Source of the DNA: Rhizorhabdus histidinilytica
GTDB taxonomy: Bacteria > Pseudomonadota > Alphaproteobacteria > Sphingomonadales > Sphingomonadaceae
Length of the DNA: 64,000 nucleotides
Reading direction: 5' to 3'
Assembly (NCBI RefSeq): GCF_900167915.1
Contig: NZ_FUYM01000001.1
Location: 248,001 to 312,000 of the forward strand
The position numbers and the translations under genes were made by a program. The first letter of the stretch is position 1. Every line of letters starts with the position of its first letter. The notes below the pieces were generated by a model. That model worked only from the letters and a program-made list of their open reading frames with translations. It made no database searches and had not been told where the DNA came from. Positions 7,936-18,319 of this stretch are shown piece by piece.

Positions 7936-9948
7936 ATGCGTAACGCCTGTAGGCCGACCAGCGCCCGATCGATCGTCTTGGGCGCCATGTTATGTGTGAC
8001 GGGCGCGGCGCAGGCGCAACCCGCATCCCCGCCCACGGCGTCCGAGGATCCCGCCGATCTTCCGGAACTGGACCCCTCGACCGAGATGGCGCCGCTGCCG
8101 GGCATGGAGGTCGACTGGCCCGAGGCCGCCGATACGGCGGGCGAGCCCCCGGCCGATGCCGGTGCGGCAACGGGCGCGACGGCGGAGTCGACCCTCGCCG
8201 ACGCACAGGCGGATCGGCGCTATGGCGTCGACATCACCGGCCTTTCGGGCAAGGACGGGGTGCCGCCCGAGACCGAGAGCGCGATCCGCAGCCGGTTCCG
8301 CCAGCTGTCTGCGCTGGAAGAAGGGAAGGGCGTCGGCAACACCGCGCAGATCGATCGGCGCGCCCGGCAGGACGAAACCCTGCTCAACCAGCTGTTGCGC
8401 GCCGCCGGCTATTATGACGCGCGTGTCTCGACCCGGATCGAGGACGAGAAGACCGGCCGGCTCGGCGTCTCCCTCGTCGTCCGCCCCGGCGTGCTCTACA
8501 CATTGTCGGGGGTCGATTTCGGCGGGATCGACGCCGCTGGCGACGTCGCCGCGCAGCTCCGACGCGCCTTCGGGCTGGAGACGGGCCAGCCGGCCGATTC
8601 GGATCGGATCGAGGCGGGTCTGGTCGCGCTCAAGGCCGAGCTGGGGCATGAGGGATTCGTCTTCGCGAAGATCGGCGAGCCCAAGCTTACCGTCGACCAT
8701 GACGAGCATGCGGTGCGGCTCGCGGTGGACGTCGAGCCGGGCTATGCCCAGCGGATCGGCAAGATCAGGATCGAGGGCGAGCGGCTGTTCAGCGCCAAGC
8801 ATCTCGGCCGGATCGCGCGGTTCCGGACCGGCGACATGTACGACGCCGCGCGGATGGAGGATTTCCGCCGGGCGCTGATCCAGACCAGCCTGGTTTCGGC
8901 GGTCACGATCAAGCCGGTGGCGACCGCCGACCCGCAGGTCGTCGACATCTCCGTGAAGCTCGAGCCTGCACCGCCGCGCACCGTCGCCGGCGCGATCGGC
9001 TACGGCACCGGCGAGGGCTATAGGCTGGAGGCGAGCTGGCAGCATCGCAACCTGGTGCGGCCCGAAGGCGCCGTCACCTTCCGCGGCGTTCTCGGTACCC
9101 AGGAGCAGTCGCTGGGCGCGACGCTCCGCCGCAACAACTACAAGGCACGCGACCGGGTCCTCACCGGTCAGGTCATCCTCAGCCATCTCGACCAGAACGC
9201 CTATGAGGCGCGCAGCCTCACCATCGGCGCCGGGCTCGAACGGCAGACCAACATCATCTGGCAGAAGAAATGGACCTGGTCCTACGGCGTCGAGCTGGTG
9301 GCGTCGAAGGAACAGGATACGGTGAAGGCGACCGGCGCGCCGCGCAGCCGCCAATATCTGATCGGGGCGCTGCCATCGAGCCTGTCCTATGACGGGTCGG
9401 ATGACCTGCTCAATCCGACCCGCGGCTATCGACTCGCCGCGCGGGTCTCGCCCGAGCTGTCGCTGCAGGGCGGCGCCTTCGGCTATGTGAAGGCGCAGGT
9501 CGACGGCAGCTCCTATCTGCCGGTCGGCGGACGGACCGCGATCGCCGGCCGGGTCCGCTTCGGGTCGATCATCGGCGCGTCGGCCGAGCGGATCGCGCCG
9601 ACCCGGCGCTTCTATGCCGGCGGCGGCGGATCGGTTCGCGGCTATGGCTATCAGAAGATCGGCCCGGTCGACATCAACGGCGATCCCGCCGGTGGTCGCA
9701 GCCTCGCCGAATTCTCGATCGAGGCGCGCGTCCGCTTCGGCGATTTCGGCGTGGTGCCCTTCATAGACGGCGGCAATCTCTATTCGGCGCGGCTGCCGAC
9801 CTTCCGCAACCTGCGCTACGGCGCCGGTATCGGCGTCCGCTATTATACCAGCTTCGGGCCGATCCGCGTCGACGTCGGCACGCCGCTCAACCGGCGGCCC
9901 GGCGATTCGCGGATCGCTGTCTACGTTTCGCTCGGGCAGGCCTTCTGA
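7936..9948 (+). CDS. tamA: TamA-like outer-membrane assembly protein (BamA/Omp85 family)
   Basis: The 670-residue product has an N-terminal signal peptide (hydrophobic core about residues 14-27, cleavage near AQA-QP), a Pro/Asp-rich linker, POTRA-like repeats (about residues 95-340) and a C-terminal Omp85 beta-barrel. The barrel includes the conserved loop-6 motif VRGY in RRFYAGGGGSVRGYGYQKIG. It ends in Phe, as outer-membrane barrels do. The stop overlaps the tamB start (TGATG), so the two are translationally coupled. Known role of the pair: insertion of certain outer-membrane proteins, and, for TamB-like proteins, phospholipid transport between membranes. The start at 7936 has no strong ribosome binding site. 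Confidence 0.92.
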   Translation: MRNACRPTSARSIVLGAMLCVTGAAQAQPASPPTASEDPADLPELDPSTEMAPLPGMEVDWPEAADTAGEPPADAGAATGATAESTLADAQADRRYGVDITGLSGKDGVPPETESAIRSRFRQLSALEEGKGVGNTAQIDRRARQDETLLNQLLRAAGYYDARVSTRIEDEKTGRLGVSLVVRPGVLYTLSGVDFGGIDAAGDVAAQLRRAFGLETGQPADSDRIEAGLVALKAELGHEGFVFAKIGEPKLTVDHDEHAVRLAVDVEPGYAQRIGKIRIEGERLFSAKHLGRIARFRTGDMYDAARMEDFRRALIQTSLVSAVTIKPVATADPQVVDISVKLEPAPPRTVAGAIGYGTGEGYRLEASWQHRNLVRPEGAVTFRGVLGTQEQSLGATLRRNNYKARDRVLTGQVILSHLDQNAYEARSLTIGAGLERQTNIIWQKKWTWSYGVELVASKEQDTVKATGAPRSRQYLIGALPSSLSYDGSDDLLNPTRGYRLAARVSPELSLQGGAFGYVKAQVDGSSYLPVGGRTAIAGRVRFGSIIGASAERIAPTRRFYAGGGGSVRGYGYQKIGPVDINGDPAGGRSLAEFSIEARVRFGDFGVVPFIDGGNLYSARLPTFRNLRYGAGIGVRYYTSFGPIRVDVGTPLNRRPGDSRIAVYVSLGQAF

Positions 9949-12900
9949 TGGCCGACGAGATCGCCATGGTCGAGGAGAAGGTCGAGGCCTGGCGCCGGCG
10001 CCATCCGGTCCTGCGCTTCGTCGCGATCGGTTTGCTGTCGCTGCTGCTGCTGTGCTCGGCGGCGATCTGGATGCTCGACAGCGGCCCTGGCCACCGGCTG
10101 ATCATCGACCGGATCGGCGCGCTCCGGCCCTCGTCCGGGCTGCGTATCCGGATCGGGCGGATCGACGGTTCGATCTGGAACCGCGCCACGTTGCGCGACC
10201 TGCGCCTCTACGACAATCAGGGCTTGTTCCTCGAAGCGCCCGAGATCGCGCTCGACTGGCGGCCGGCCGCCTGGGTCGCGAACAAGCTGTGGATCCGGAG
10301 CGTCGAGACCGACCTGCTGATCCTGCATCGCAAGCCCAAACTGCAGCCGTCGCCCAAGAAGGGACCGCTGCTGCCGGGCTTCGACATCCATGTCGGGCGG
10401 CTGCGCATCGCGAAGCTGCGCCTCGAACCGCCGGTCGCCGGGCGGCGCCACATCGTCCGCATCGCGGCGGAGGCGGACATCCATGACGGTCGGGTGCTGC
10501 TCAAGCTCGACGGTGCATCGAGCGCACGCGACCGGCTGACGCTCCAGCTGGATTCGGAACCCGACCGGGACCGCTTCGATCTCGACGCGCGGCTGGTCGG
10601 GCCCGCCGACGGGGTTGTCGCCGGGGCGACGGGATGGAAGAGGCCGGTCGACGGCGTCATCTCGGGCACGGGCCGCTGGTCCGCCTGGAAGGGCAGGGCG
10701 ACGATGGACGTCGGCGACATTCGGCTGGTCGACCTGCGGTTGGCCGCCGATCACGGCAAATATGCACTGGACGGCGCGCTCGCACCGAGCCGTCTGCTAT
10801 CGGGCAAGTTGCAGCGCTTGTCCGATCCGACGATCCGGGTCAGCGGTGCGGCGACGCTGGCCGACCGGCAACTCGGCGGCACGCTGTCGATCGCGACGCC
10901 CGCGCTGGAGATCGGCGCTTCGGGCACGCTCGACCTGGCCGCTTCGGCCTTCGATGCGGTGGTCGTTGATGCGAAGCTGCTGCGTCCCCAGGCGATGTTC
11001 CCCAACATGACCGGGCGCAATATCCGGCTGCATGCCAGTTTCGACGGGCCGTTCGGCACGGCGGACTATGCCTATGTGCTGACTGCCGAGCATGTCGCCT
11101 TCGACACGACCGGCTTCGACGTCGTCCGCGCCGAAGGCAAGGGCAAGCTGTCCGATCCGCCGGTCAAGCTGCCCGTCCGCCTGTCGGCGCGGCGGGTCAC
11201 CGGCGTCGGCGACGTCGCCGGCGGCATCCTCGGCAATCTCAAGGTCGACGGCGTGCTGCAGGTGACTGCGCAGAAGGTGACGGGCGAGCGGCTGCGGCTC
11301 AGCTCGGATAAGCTGGCGGGGCAGCTCTCGCTCAGCCTCGATCTGCGGACCGGCGCCTATGACGTTGCCCTGACGGGAAAATTGCTGCGCTACTTCATCC
11401 CCGGCATCGGCATCGTCGACGTCAATTCGGAGCTGAAGGTCGTCCCCGGTGCGGGCGGGCGCGGCACGGTGGTCGCCGGGCGCGGGCGCGCCTGGGTGCG
11501 CCGTTTCGACAATGCCTTCCTGCGGTCGCTGGCGGGCGGTCTGCCCTCGATCGACACCCGGCTCCGGCGCGGACCGGACGGCGTGCTCCATTTCGAACGG
11601 CTGGTGCTGACCGGACCCGGCATCCGCCTGGCCGGCAACGGATTCCGCCGCCGCGACGGCACCTTCTACTTCAAGGGCAGCGGCACCCAGGCGCAATATG
11701 GCCCGGTCCAGCTCACCCTCGACGGTAACATCAGCCGGCCGAAGATCGATCTCGTCCTGGCCAGCCCGGTGCAGGCGCTGGGCTTGGTCAACGTCGCGGT
11801 GAAGCTCGATCCGACCGCGCAGGGCTTCACCTACAGCGTGACCGGCGGCTCGCACCTCGGGCCGTGGGGCAGCAGTGGCGCGATCCTGCTGCCGGCCAAC
11901 CAGCCGGCCACCATCCAGGTCGCGAACTTCGCGGTCAGCGGTGCCAAGGGCAGCGGCAGCCTGCGGTCCGATCCGGGTGGCTTCACCGGGCGCATCGACC
12001 TGGCCGACGGCACCGTCACCGGCCCGCTGCTCTTCTCGGTCGAGCGGGGCCTGCAGAAGATCGAAGGCCATCTGCGCGCCCGCCGCGCGACCATCGGAGC
12101 AGCGGTGCCGTTCACGATCGGCCGCGGGCGGCTCGACGGCACCGTACTGCTTGATCCGGCGGGGGTGCAGGTCAACGCCACGGTCGCGCTGTTCGGTACG
12201 ACGATGCGCGGCGTCACCCTCGGCCGCGGCCGGGCCACGATCGCGCTCAAGGGCGACAGCGGGACGATCAGCGCCAACCTCGCCGGATCGCGCGGGCGCG
12301 GCTTCGAGCTGGCGACGCTCGCCCGCCTCGCGCCTGACGGCGTCAGCCTGACCGCCGAGGGCACGATCGACCAGAAGCCGGTGCGGCTGGACGGTCCGGC
12401 CGTGCTGCGGCGCGAACCCGATGCCTGGCGGCTCGAGCCGACGGCCCTTAGCTTCGGCAGCGGCAAGGCGACGCTCGCCGGCCGCTTCGGCAGCGCGACC
12501 AACGAGCTCAAGGCCGGCGTCCAGGCGATGCCGTTGTCGGTGCTCGACATCTTCTATCCGGGGCTCGGCCTTTCGGGCGTCGCGACAGGCGAGGTCGACT
12601 ATCGGCTCCAGCGTGGAGCTCGCATTCCCACCGGCCGTGCCAACCTCAAGATCCGTGGCCTGTCGCGCTCGGGCCTGGTGCTGACCTCGCGTCCCGCCGA
12701 TGTCGCGCTGGCGGGAGTGCTGACCGAGAATGTCGCGGCGGCACGGGCGGTGGTGTCGAGCGGCGGCAAGGTGATCGGACGCGGGCAGGCGCGGATCACC
12801 AACCTGCCGACGACCGGCGCGCTGCCGGACCGGCTGATGAGCGGCAACCTGTTTGCGCAGCTTCGCTATGGCGGCCCGGCCGACACGCTGTGGCGGCTGA

Positions 12901-14126
12901 TCGGGGTGGAGACGATCGACATATCGGGGCCGGTGTCGATCGGCGCCGACATCAGCGGCACCGGCGCCAATCCGGTGATCCGGGGATCGCTGCGCTCGAC
13001 CCAGGCGCGGCTCGAAAGCGCCGTGACCGGCACGGTGATCACCAACATCGCCGCCACCGGCCGCTTCAACGGATCGCGCTTGCTGGTCGACAAGCTGTCC
13101 GGTCAGACGCGGGGCGGCGGCACGATCGCCGGCCGCGCCGCATTCGACTTCGCGGCGGAGAAGGGCATCGGCATGGACGTCGCGCTCGACGCGCAGAACG
13201 CCCAGCTGATCAACCGCGACGATATCGGTGCGACCGTAACCGGTCCGATCAAGATTCGTTCGGACGGCGGCAGCGGCACGATCGCCGGCGACGTCCGGCT
13301 GGTGCGCGGCCGCTTCCAGCTCGGCCGCGCCGCCGCGGTCGCGACGATTCCGCAGTTCGACACGGTCGAGCTCAACCGCCCCGACGACGAGGATGACGTC
13401 CAGCGGCCCTTGTCGTGGAAGCTAGACATCGATGTGGATTCGCGCAATCAGCTCGCGGTCACCGGCCTCGGCCTCGACAGCGAATGGCGCGGCAAGCTCC
13501 ATCTCGGCGGCACGATCGACAATCCGGCGATCAACGGCCGGGTCGACCTGGTTCGGGGCGGCTACGAGTTTGCCGGCCGCCGTTTCGATCTGGACCGCGG
13601 CGCGATCCGCTTCCTCGGCGAAACCCCGCCCGATCCGCTGCTGGACATCACCGCCAAGGCCAATCTCAACGGCGTCAGCGCGACGATCACGGTCAGCGGT
13701 ACGGGTCAGAAGCCAGAGATCCATTTCAGCAGCATCCCCGCGCTACCCGAGGACGAGCTGCTGTCGCGGCTGCTGTTCGGCACCTCGATCACCAATCTGT
13801 CGGCACCCGAGGCGCTCCAGCTCGCGGCGGCTGTCGGGTCGCTACGGGGCGGGGGCGGCGGGCTCAACCCGATCAACGCGGTGCGCCGCGCCGCCGGGCT
13901 CGATCGCCTGCGCATCCTGCCCGCCGATCCGACGATCGGCATCGGCACCTCGATCGCCGCCGGCAAATATATCGGCCGGCGCACCTATGTGGAGGTGATC
14001 AGCGATGGGCAGGGCTATTCGGCGACCCGGATCGAGTTCCAGATCACCCGCTGGCTGTCGCTGCTGTCGAGCATCTCCACCATCGGCCGGCAGAGTGCGA
14101 GCGTGAAGGTGTCGAAGGACTATTGA
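9948..14126 (+). CDS. tamB: TamB-like translocation/assembly module protein (DUF490, AsmA-like)
   Basis: A 1392-residue protein with one N-terminal membrane anchor (about residues 24-46), then a very long stretch of beta-repeats that would form the periplasm-spanning groove of TamB/AsmA-like proteins. The C-terminal ~350 residues are the TamB (DUF490) domain, including IHFSSIPALPEDELLSRLLF and a terminal strand IEFQITRWLSLLSSIST. Its ATG overlaps the tamA stop. Length is in the usual range for the family (about 1200-1500). Known family role: bridging inner and outer membrane with TamA. Confidence 0.92.
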   Translation: MADEIAMVEEKVEAWRRRHPVLRFVAIGLLSLLLLCSAAIWMLDSGPGHRLIIDRIGALRPSSGLRIRIGRIDGSIWNRATLRDLRLYDNQGLFLEAPEIALDWRPAAWVANKLWIRSVETDLLILHRKPKLQPSPKKGPLLPGFDIHVGRLRIAKLRLEPPVAGRRHIVRIAAEADIHDGRVLLKLDGASSARDRLTLQLDSEPDRDRFDLDARLVGPADGVVAGATGWKRPVDGVISGTGRWSAWKGRATMDVGDIRLVDLRLAADHGKYALDGALAPSRLLSGKLQRLSDPTIRVSGAATLADRQLGGTLSIATPALEIGASGTLDLAASAFDAVVVDAKLLRPQAMFPNMTGRNIRLHASFDGPFGTADYAYVLTAEHVAFDTTGFDVVRAEGKGKLSDPPVKLPVRLSARRVTGVGDVAGGILGNLKVDGVLQVTAQKVTGERLRLSSDKLAGQLSLSLDLRTGAYDVALTGKLLRYFIPGIGIVDVNSELKVVPGAGGRGTVVAGRGRAWVRRFDNAFLRSLAGGLPSIDTRLRRGPDGVLHFERLVLTGPGIRLAGNGFRRRDGTFYFKGSGTQAQYGPVQLTLDGNISRPKIDLVLASPVQALGLVNVAVKLDPTAQGFTYSVTGGSHLGPWGSSGAILLPANQPATIQVANFAVSGAKGSGSLRSDPGGFTGRIDLADGTVTGPLLFSVERGLQKIEGHLRARRATIGAAVPFTIGRGRLDGTVLLDPAGVQVNATVALFGTTMRGVTLGRGRATIALKGDSGTISANLAGSRGRGFELATLARLAPDGVSLTAEGTIDQKPVRLDGPAVLRREPDAWRLEPTALSFGSGKATLAGRFGSATNELKAGVQAMPLSVLDIFYPGLGLSGVATGEVDYRLQRGARIPTGRANLKIRGLSRSGLVLTSRPADVALAGVLTENVAAARAVVSSGGKVIGRGQARITNLPTTGALPDRLMSGNLFAQLRYGGPADTLWRLIGVETIDISGPVSIGADISGTGANPVIRGSLRSTQARLESAVTGTVITNIAATGRFNGSRLLVDKLSGQTRGGGTIAGRAAFDFAAEKGIGMDVALDAQNAQLINRDDIGATVTGPIKIRSDGGSGTIAGDVRLVRGRFQLGRAAAVATIPQFDTVELNRPDDEDDVQRPLSWKLDIDVDSRNQLAVTGLGLDSEWRGKLHLGGTIDNPAINGRVDLVRGGYEFAGRRFDLDRGAIRFLGETPPDPLLDITAKANLNGVSATITVSGTGQKPEIHFSSIPALPEDELLSRLLFGTSITNLSAPEALQLAAAVGSLRGGGGGLNPINAVRRAAGLDRLRILPADPTIGIGTSIAAGKYIGRRTYVEVISDGQGYSATRIEFQITRWLSLLSSISTIGRQSASVKVSKDY

Positions 14127-14152
14127 GGTTTATATCTTTGGCGTCTCCAACT

Positions 14153-14272
14153 CCGCTCATCCTGAGTAGGGACTGAGCTGTGGCGAAGGCCCATATCGAA
14201 GGATATTTGAGCCTCGAGCGCCCCTTCGAGACAGCATTTCGACTACGCTCAATGCTTCCTCAGGATGAGCGG
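14153..14272. repeat. dispersed palindromic repeat, copy A (120 bp)
   Basis: Perfect 14-base inverted ends CCGCTCATCCTGAG (14153-14166) and CTCAGGATGAGCGG (14259-14272) enclose an internal sequence. Its reverse complement recurs at 31914-32034 with few differences, and a shorter relative lies at 18196-18297. It lies between the tamB stop and the doxX promoter. There is no coding potential. It resembles the REP/MITE-like intergenic repeats common in sphingomonads. Confidence 0.85.
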
Positions 14273-14313
14273 GCCGGATAGAAGCTCGATACTCTAGGCT
14301 GTCCGGCCGCCGC

Positions 14314-14341
14314 TTGGCAGTGGACCGTCCTATGCTATGCT
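14314..14341 (+). promoter_or_regulatory. candidate sigma-70 promoter for doxX
   Basis: TTGGCA (14314-14319), a 16-base spacer and TATGCT (14336-14341) sit about 30 bases before the doxX-family start. They are preceded by the repeat and not overlapped by any gene. Consensus match is fair; no experimental support. Confidence 0.4.
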
Positions 14342-14372
14342 CGCTGCCGTAACGAGATGGGGGAGGTAGCCG

Positions 14373-14774
14373 ATGAACAGCCTCGATCAGAACAGACCGT
14401 TGATGCTGAGCGTCCTGCGTATCATGTCGGGATTGTTGTTCCTGGCCCATGGGACGCAAAAATATCTTTCTTTTCCGGGCGGCGAACGCGCCGGATCGGG
14501 TTGGGCGCTCGACAATCCCGCCGCCTTTGCCGGGATCGTCGAATTCGGCGCCGGCCTGCTCATCGCGCTTGGGCTGTTCACGCGACCGGCGGCGTTCCTC
14601 GCCTCGGGCACGATGGCGGTGGCCTATTTCATCGGGCATATGCCGACGAATTTCTGGCCGGTGAACAATATGGGCGACGCGGCGATCCTCTACTGCTTCG
14701 TCTTCCTCTACCTGGTCTTCGCGGGGCCAGGACCGCTCAGCCTGGACGCCCTGCGCGCGCAGAAAGGTCGCTGA
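14373..14774 (+). CDS. DoxX family membrane protein
   Basis: The product has 133 residues and four hydrophobic segments. The conserved DoxX opening RIMSGLLFLAHGTQKYLSFP and the later EFGAGLLIALGLFTRPAAF and MAVAYFIGHMP are clear. DoxX-type proteins are small inner-membrane proteins linked in different bacteria to respiratory quinone or redox-stress functions; the role here is unknown. A GGGGGAGG ribosome binding site precedes the ATG. It converges on the Bcr/CflA exporter gene. Confidence 0.85.
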   Translation: MNSLDQNRPLMLSVLRIMSGLLFLAHGTQKYLSFPGGERAGSGWALDNPAAFAGIVEFGAGLLIALGLFTRPAAFLASGTMAVAYFIGHMPTNFWPVNNMGDAAILYCFVFLYLVFAGPGPLSLDALRAQKGR

Positions 14775-14780
14775 AGCTGT

Positions 14781-16037
14781 TCAGACCTGGGGCGTCGGGC
14801 GGCAATTATGCGCCCGGAACAACTGTCCGCGCTCGGCCACCAGGACGATCAGCAACGCCGCCGACGAGCCGATCAGGAAGCCCAGCGTCAGGGGCAGGGT
14901 GGTGCCGCTGAACGTCTGGCCGATGGCGATGCCGATCAGCGTTCCGATCAGGCTCTGCATGAATCCCTGGATCGACGAGGCGGTGCCGGCGATATGGCCC
15001 ACCCGTTCCATCGCCATTGCGCTGAAATTCGATCCGGTCAGGCCGAACAGGAACATCGTCGCTCCCTGGAACAGCGCGAAGATCAGCACCGTCTCCCGGC
15101 CGGACAAGACGACGCCCAGCCGGACCAGCGACAGCAGGATCATCGCGATCAGCGCGCTGTGCGAGACGAGACGGGTGCCCAGCCGCTCGACGATCCGCGA
15201 ATTGAGCAGCGCGGCGATCGCCATCATCACCGCGATCGCGGCGAAGCCGGGGGCGAAAAGCTCGGGTGCGTGGAAGCTGCGGGCGAAGATCTGCTGCGAA
15301 CTGTTGAGAAAGCCGACCAGCCCGCCATAGACGACCGCCGAGGCGAAGGCATAACCCAGCGAGAGGCGGTCGCGAAGCGTCGTCCGCGTCGCGTCGAGGA
15401 TCGAGTCGAGCGCGATCGAACGGCGGCGGTCGGGGGCCAGCGTCTCGGGCAGGCGCAGTCCGGCCCATAGCGCGACGAACAGGCTGAAGGCGCCGAGCAG
15501 ATAGAATATCCAGCGCCAGGGGGCGACGATCAGGATCAGCTGGCCCAGCGTCGGAGCGAGGATAGGCACCGCCAGGAAGACCATGAAGCAGAGCGACGTC
15601 ACCCGCGCCATGCGCCGGCCGGCATAGCAGTCGCGCACGATCGAGATCGACAATACGCGGGTCGACGCCGCGACGAAGCCCTGCAGCGCGCGCGCCACCA
15701 GCAGCAGCTCGAAGCTGCCGGCATGGGCGGCGATGAAACTCATCAGCGCATAGATGCCCATCGTACCGAGCAGGAGCGGTCGACGGCCGAAGCGGTCGGC
15801 GAGCGGGCCATGGACGAGCTGCCCGAAGCCGAATGCGCCGATATAGACCGCGATGACGAGCTGCTGGTGGTTCTCCACCGACACGCCCAGTTCGGTGCCG
15901 ATCCGGCCGAGCGCGGGCAGCATGATGTCGATGCCGAGGGCGTTGACCGCCATCAGCGACGCCATCAACGCGACGAATTCGCCAAATGGCAAGCCGTGCG
16001 ACGCGTTTTCGGACTGGATGGGTTCGGGGGCGTTCAT
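14781..16037 (-). CDS. MFS drug-resistance exporter, Bcr/CflA type
   Basis: A 418-residue protein with 12 predicted membrane helices. The family signature is ALGIDIMLPALGRIGTELGV in helix 1 and GPLADRFGRRPLLLGTMGIY in the helix 2-3 loop (MFS motif A), with QGFVAASTRVLSISIVRDCY in helices 4-5. Start chosen at 16037 (MNAPEP...), because the upstream 16 residues are Pro-rich and the ATG has AGGA upstream. Known family role: proton-driven export of drugs such as bicyclomycin or chloramphenicol, and of metabolites. The substrate cannot be told from sequence. Confidence 0.88.
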   Translation of the reverse strand: MNAPEPIQSENASHGLPFGEFVALMASLMAVNALGIDIMLPALGRIGTELGVSVENHQQLVIAVYIGAFGFGQLVHGPLADRFGRRPLLLGTMGIYALMSFIAAHAGSFELLLVARALQGFVAASTRVLSISIVRDCYAGRRMARVTSLCFMVFLAVPILAPTLGQLILIVAPWRWIFYLLGAFSLFVALWAGLRLPETLAPDRRRSIALDSILDATRTTLRDRLSLGYAFASAVVYGGLVGFLNSSQQIFARSFHAPELFAPGFAAIAVMMAIAALLNSRIVERLGTRLVSHSALIAMILLSLVRLGVVLSGRETVLIFALFQGATMFLFGLTGSNFSAMAMERVGHIAGTASSIQGFMQSLIGTLIGIAIGQTFSGTTLPLTLGFLIGSSAALLIVLVAERGQLFRAHNCRPTPQV

Positions 16038-16092
16038 TCGGGGGATCCTGGGCGGGGCAATAAGCGCGGGTCCGCCGGCTGGCAACCAAAAG

Positions 16093-16130
16093 AGAAAGGG
16101 CCCCGGGGCGCTGGCCCCGGAGCCCTTTCT
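16093..16130 (-). terminator. rho-independent terminator of the glnB-glnA operon
   Basis: A 17-bp stem with one mismatch (AGAAAGGGC-CCCGGGGC against its partner) and a 4-base loop begins 20 bases after the glnA stop on the minus strand. On that strand the hairpin is followed by TCTCTTTTGG. It separates glnA from the Bcr/CflA gene. Confidence 0.8.
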
Positions 16131-16149
16131 CGAAGCGCCTTTCGGCGGA

Positions 16150-17562
16150 TCAGTTCGAGAAGTACATGTCGAACTCGACCGGGCTCGGGGTCATTTCCCA
16201 ACGGGCGACTTCCGGCCACTTGAGCTCGAGATAGGCCTCGATCTGGTCTTCGGTGAAGACGCCGCCCTTGGTGAGGAAGCCATGGTCGGCCGCCAGCGCA
16301 TTGAGCGCCTCGCGGAGCGAACCGCAGACGGTCGGAACCTCGGCCAGCTCTTCCGGCGGAAGATCGTAGAGGTTCTTGTCCATCGCCTCGCCCGGATGGA
16401 TCTTGTTCTCGATGCCGTCGAGGCCAGCCATCAGCAGCGCCGCATAGCAGAGATAGGGATTGGCCATTGCGTCGGGGAAACGGAATTCGACGCGCTTCGC
16501 CTTGGCGCCGGCGCCGTAGGGGATCCGGCACGAGGCCGAGCGGTTGCGCGCCGAATAGGCGAGCAGGACCGGAGCCTCATAGCCCGGCACCAGCCGCTTG
16601 TAGCTGTTGGTGGTCGGGTTGGTGAAGGCATTGAGCGCCTTGGCATGCTTGATCACGCCGCCGATGAAATAGAGGCAGGTATCCGACAGGCCGGCATAGC
16701 CGTTGCCCGCGAACAGGGGCTGGCCCTTGTCCCAGATCGACATGTGGGTGTGCATGCCCGAGCCGTTATCCTCCTTGATCGGCTTCGGCATGAAGGTCAC
16801 GGTCTTGCCGTAGGCCTGCGCGACCTGCCAGCAGACATACTTGTAGATCTGCATGCGATCGGCAGTGGTGACGAGCGTGCCGAAGGTCAGGCCCAGCTCG
16901 TGCTGCGCGGAGGCGACCTCATGGTGGTGCTTGTCGCAGGGCAGGCCCATTTCGAGCATGGTCGAGACCATCTCGGCGCGGATGTCGACCGCGCTGTCGA
17001 CCGGGGCGACCGGGAAATAGCCGCCCTTGGCGCGCGGGCGGTGGCCCAGATTGCCGCCTTCGAGCGCCTTGCCGCTGTTGGTCGGCAGCTCGATGTCGTC
17101 GAGGCGATAGTAGCTGGTGTTGTAGCTCGTCTCGAACTGGACGTCGTCGAACATGAAGAATTCGGCTTCCGGCCCGACATAGACGGTGTCGCCGATGCCG
17201 ATCGACTTCACATAGGCCTCGGCGCGCTTCGCGGTCGAGCGCGGGTCGCGGCCGTACAGCTCGCCGGTCGAAGGCTCGACGATGTCGCAGACGAGGATCA
17301 GCATCGGGGTGGCCGAGAAGGGATCGACCCAGACGGCGTCCAGATCGGGCTTCAGGATCATGTCGGACTCGTTGATCGCCTTCCAGCCTTCGATCGACGA
17401 ACCATCGAACATGAAGCCGTCGGTCAGCTCGTCCTCGCCGACGACGCCGGCGACCATGGTCAGGTGCTGCCACTTGCCCTTAGGGTCGGTGAAACGAAGA
17501 TCGACCCACTCGATCTCCTTGTCCTCGATCAGTTTAAGAACGTCAGCGGGCTTGTTCGCCAT
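16150..17562 (-). CDS. glnA: glutamine synthetase type I
   Basis: A 470-residue GSI enzyme that makes glutamine from glutamate, ammonia and ATP in the cytoplasm. Landmarks: [11 protein letters not shown] near residue 50, [11 protein letters not shown] around 130, [12 protein letters not shown] (catalytic His/Glu region), [12 protein letters not shown], the ATP-site segment NRSASCRIP, and the adenylylation site Tyr399 in [10 protein letters not shown], as in enzymes controlled by GlnE. The length is normal. A strong ribosome binding site (GGGGAAGG) precedes the ATG. It lies 80 bases downstream of glnB, and the pair is followed by a terminator, the usual PII-GS operon of alphaproteobacteria. 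Confidence 0.97.
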   Translation of the reverse strand: MANKPADVLKLIEDKEIEWVDLRFTDPKGKWQHLTMVAGVVGEDELTDGFMFDGSSIEGWKAINESDMILKPDLDAVWVDPFSATPMLILVCDIVEPSTGELYGRDPRSTAKRAEAYVKSIGIGDTVYVGPEAEFFMFDDVQFETSYNTSYYRLDDIELPTNSGKALEGGNLGHRPRAKGGYFPVAPVDSAVDIRAEMVSTMLEMGLPCDKHHHEVASAQHELGLTFGTLVTTADRMQIYKYVCWQVAQAYGKTVTFMPKPIKEDNGSGMHTHMSIWDKGQPLFAGNGYAGLSDTCLYFIGGVIKHAKALNAFTNPTTNSYKRLVPGYEAPVLLAYSARNRSASCRIPYGAGAKAKRVEFRFPDAMANPYLCYAALLMAGLDGIENKIHPGEAMDKNLYDLPPEELAEVPTVCGSLREALNALAADHGFLTKGGVFTEDQIEAYLELKWPEVARWEMTPSPVEFDMYFSN

Positions 17563-17602
17563 GTGCCTTGCCTTCCCCGTGAGAAAATCGATTGAAATGG
17601 TT

Positions 17603-17621
17603 CGGGCGATCGTTGCGCCCG
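17603..17621 (-). promoter_or_regulatory. intercistronic hairpin between glnB and glnA
   Basis: CGGGCG and CGCCCG arms around a 7-base loop lie in the 80-base glnB-glnA spacer. No U-run follows directly, so a partial terminator or RNA-processing/stability element is possible. Weak evidence. Confidence 0.35.
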
Positions 17622-17642
17622 GTTACGTCGGCCTGACGCGAT

Positions 17643-18182
<540 letters not shown>

Positions 18183-18195
18183 TTAACTGTCGCGT

Positions 18196-18297
18196 CCGCT
18201 CGTCCTGAGGAGGGACTGAACGGAGGTGAAGGCCCATCTCGAAGGATCCTTCGAGACACCATTTCGCCTTCGCTCAATGGCTCCTCAGGATGAGCGG
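18196..18297. repeat. dispersed palindromic repeat, copy B (~102 bp)
   Basis: Ends CCGCTCGTCCTGAG (18196-18209) and CTCAGGATGAGCGG (18284-18297) match copy A with one difference. The interior shares the AGGGACTGAAC..GGTGAAGGCCC and CCTTCGAGACACCATTTCGCC blocks with the copy at 31804 and is shorter than copy A. It sits between the map stop and the glnB promoter region. Confidence 0.8.
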
Positions 18298-18319
18298 TTC
18301 AGACAGACCCCACGATGTT

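Noticed and set aside
7990-9354. 454-residue antisense frame opposite tamA
   Set aside because: Shadow of tamA; no recognisable motif.
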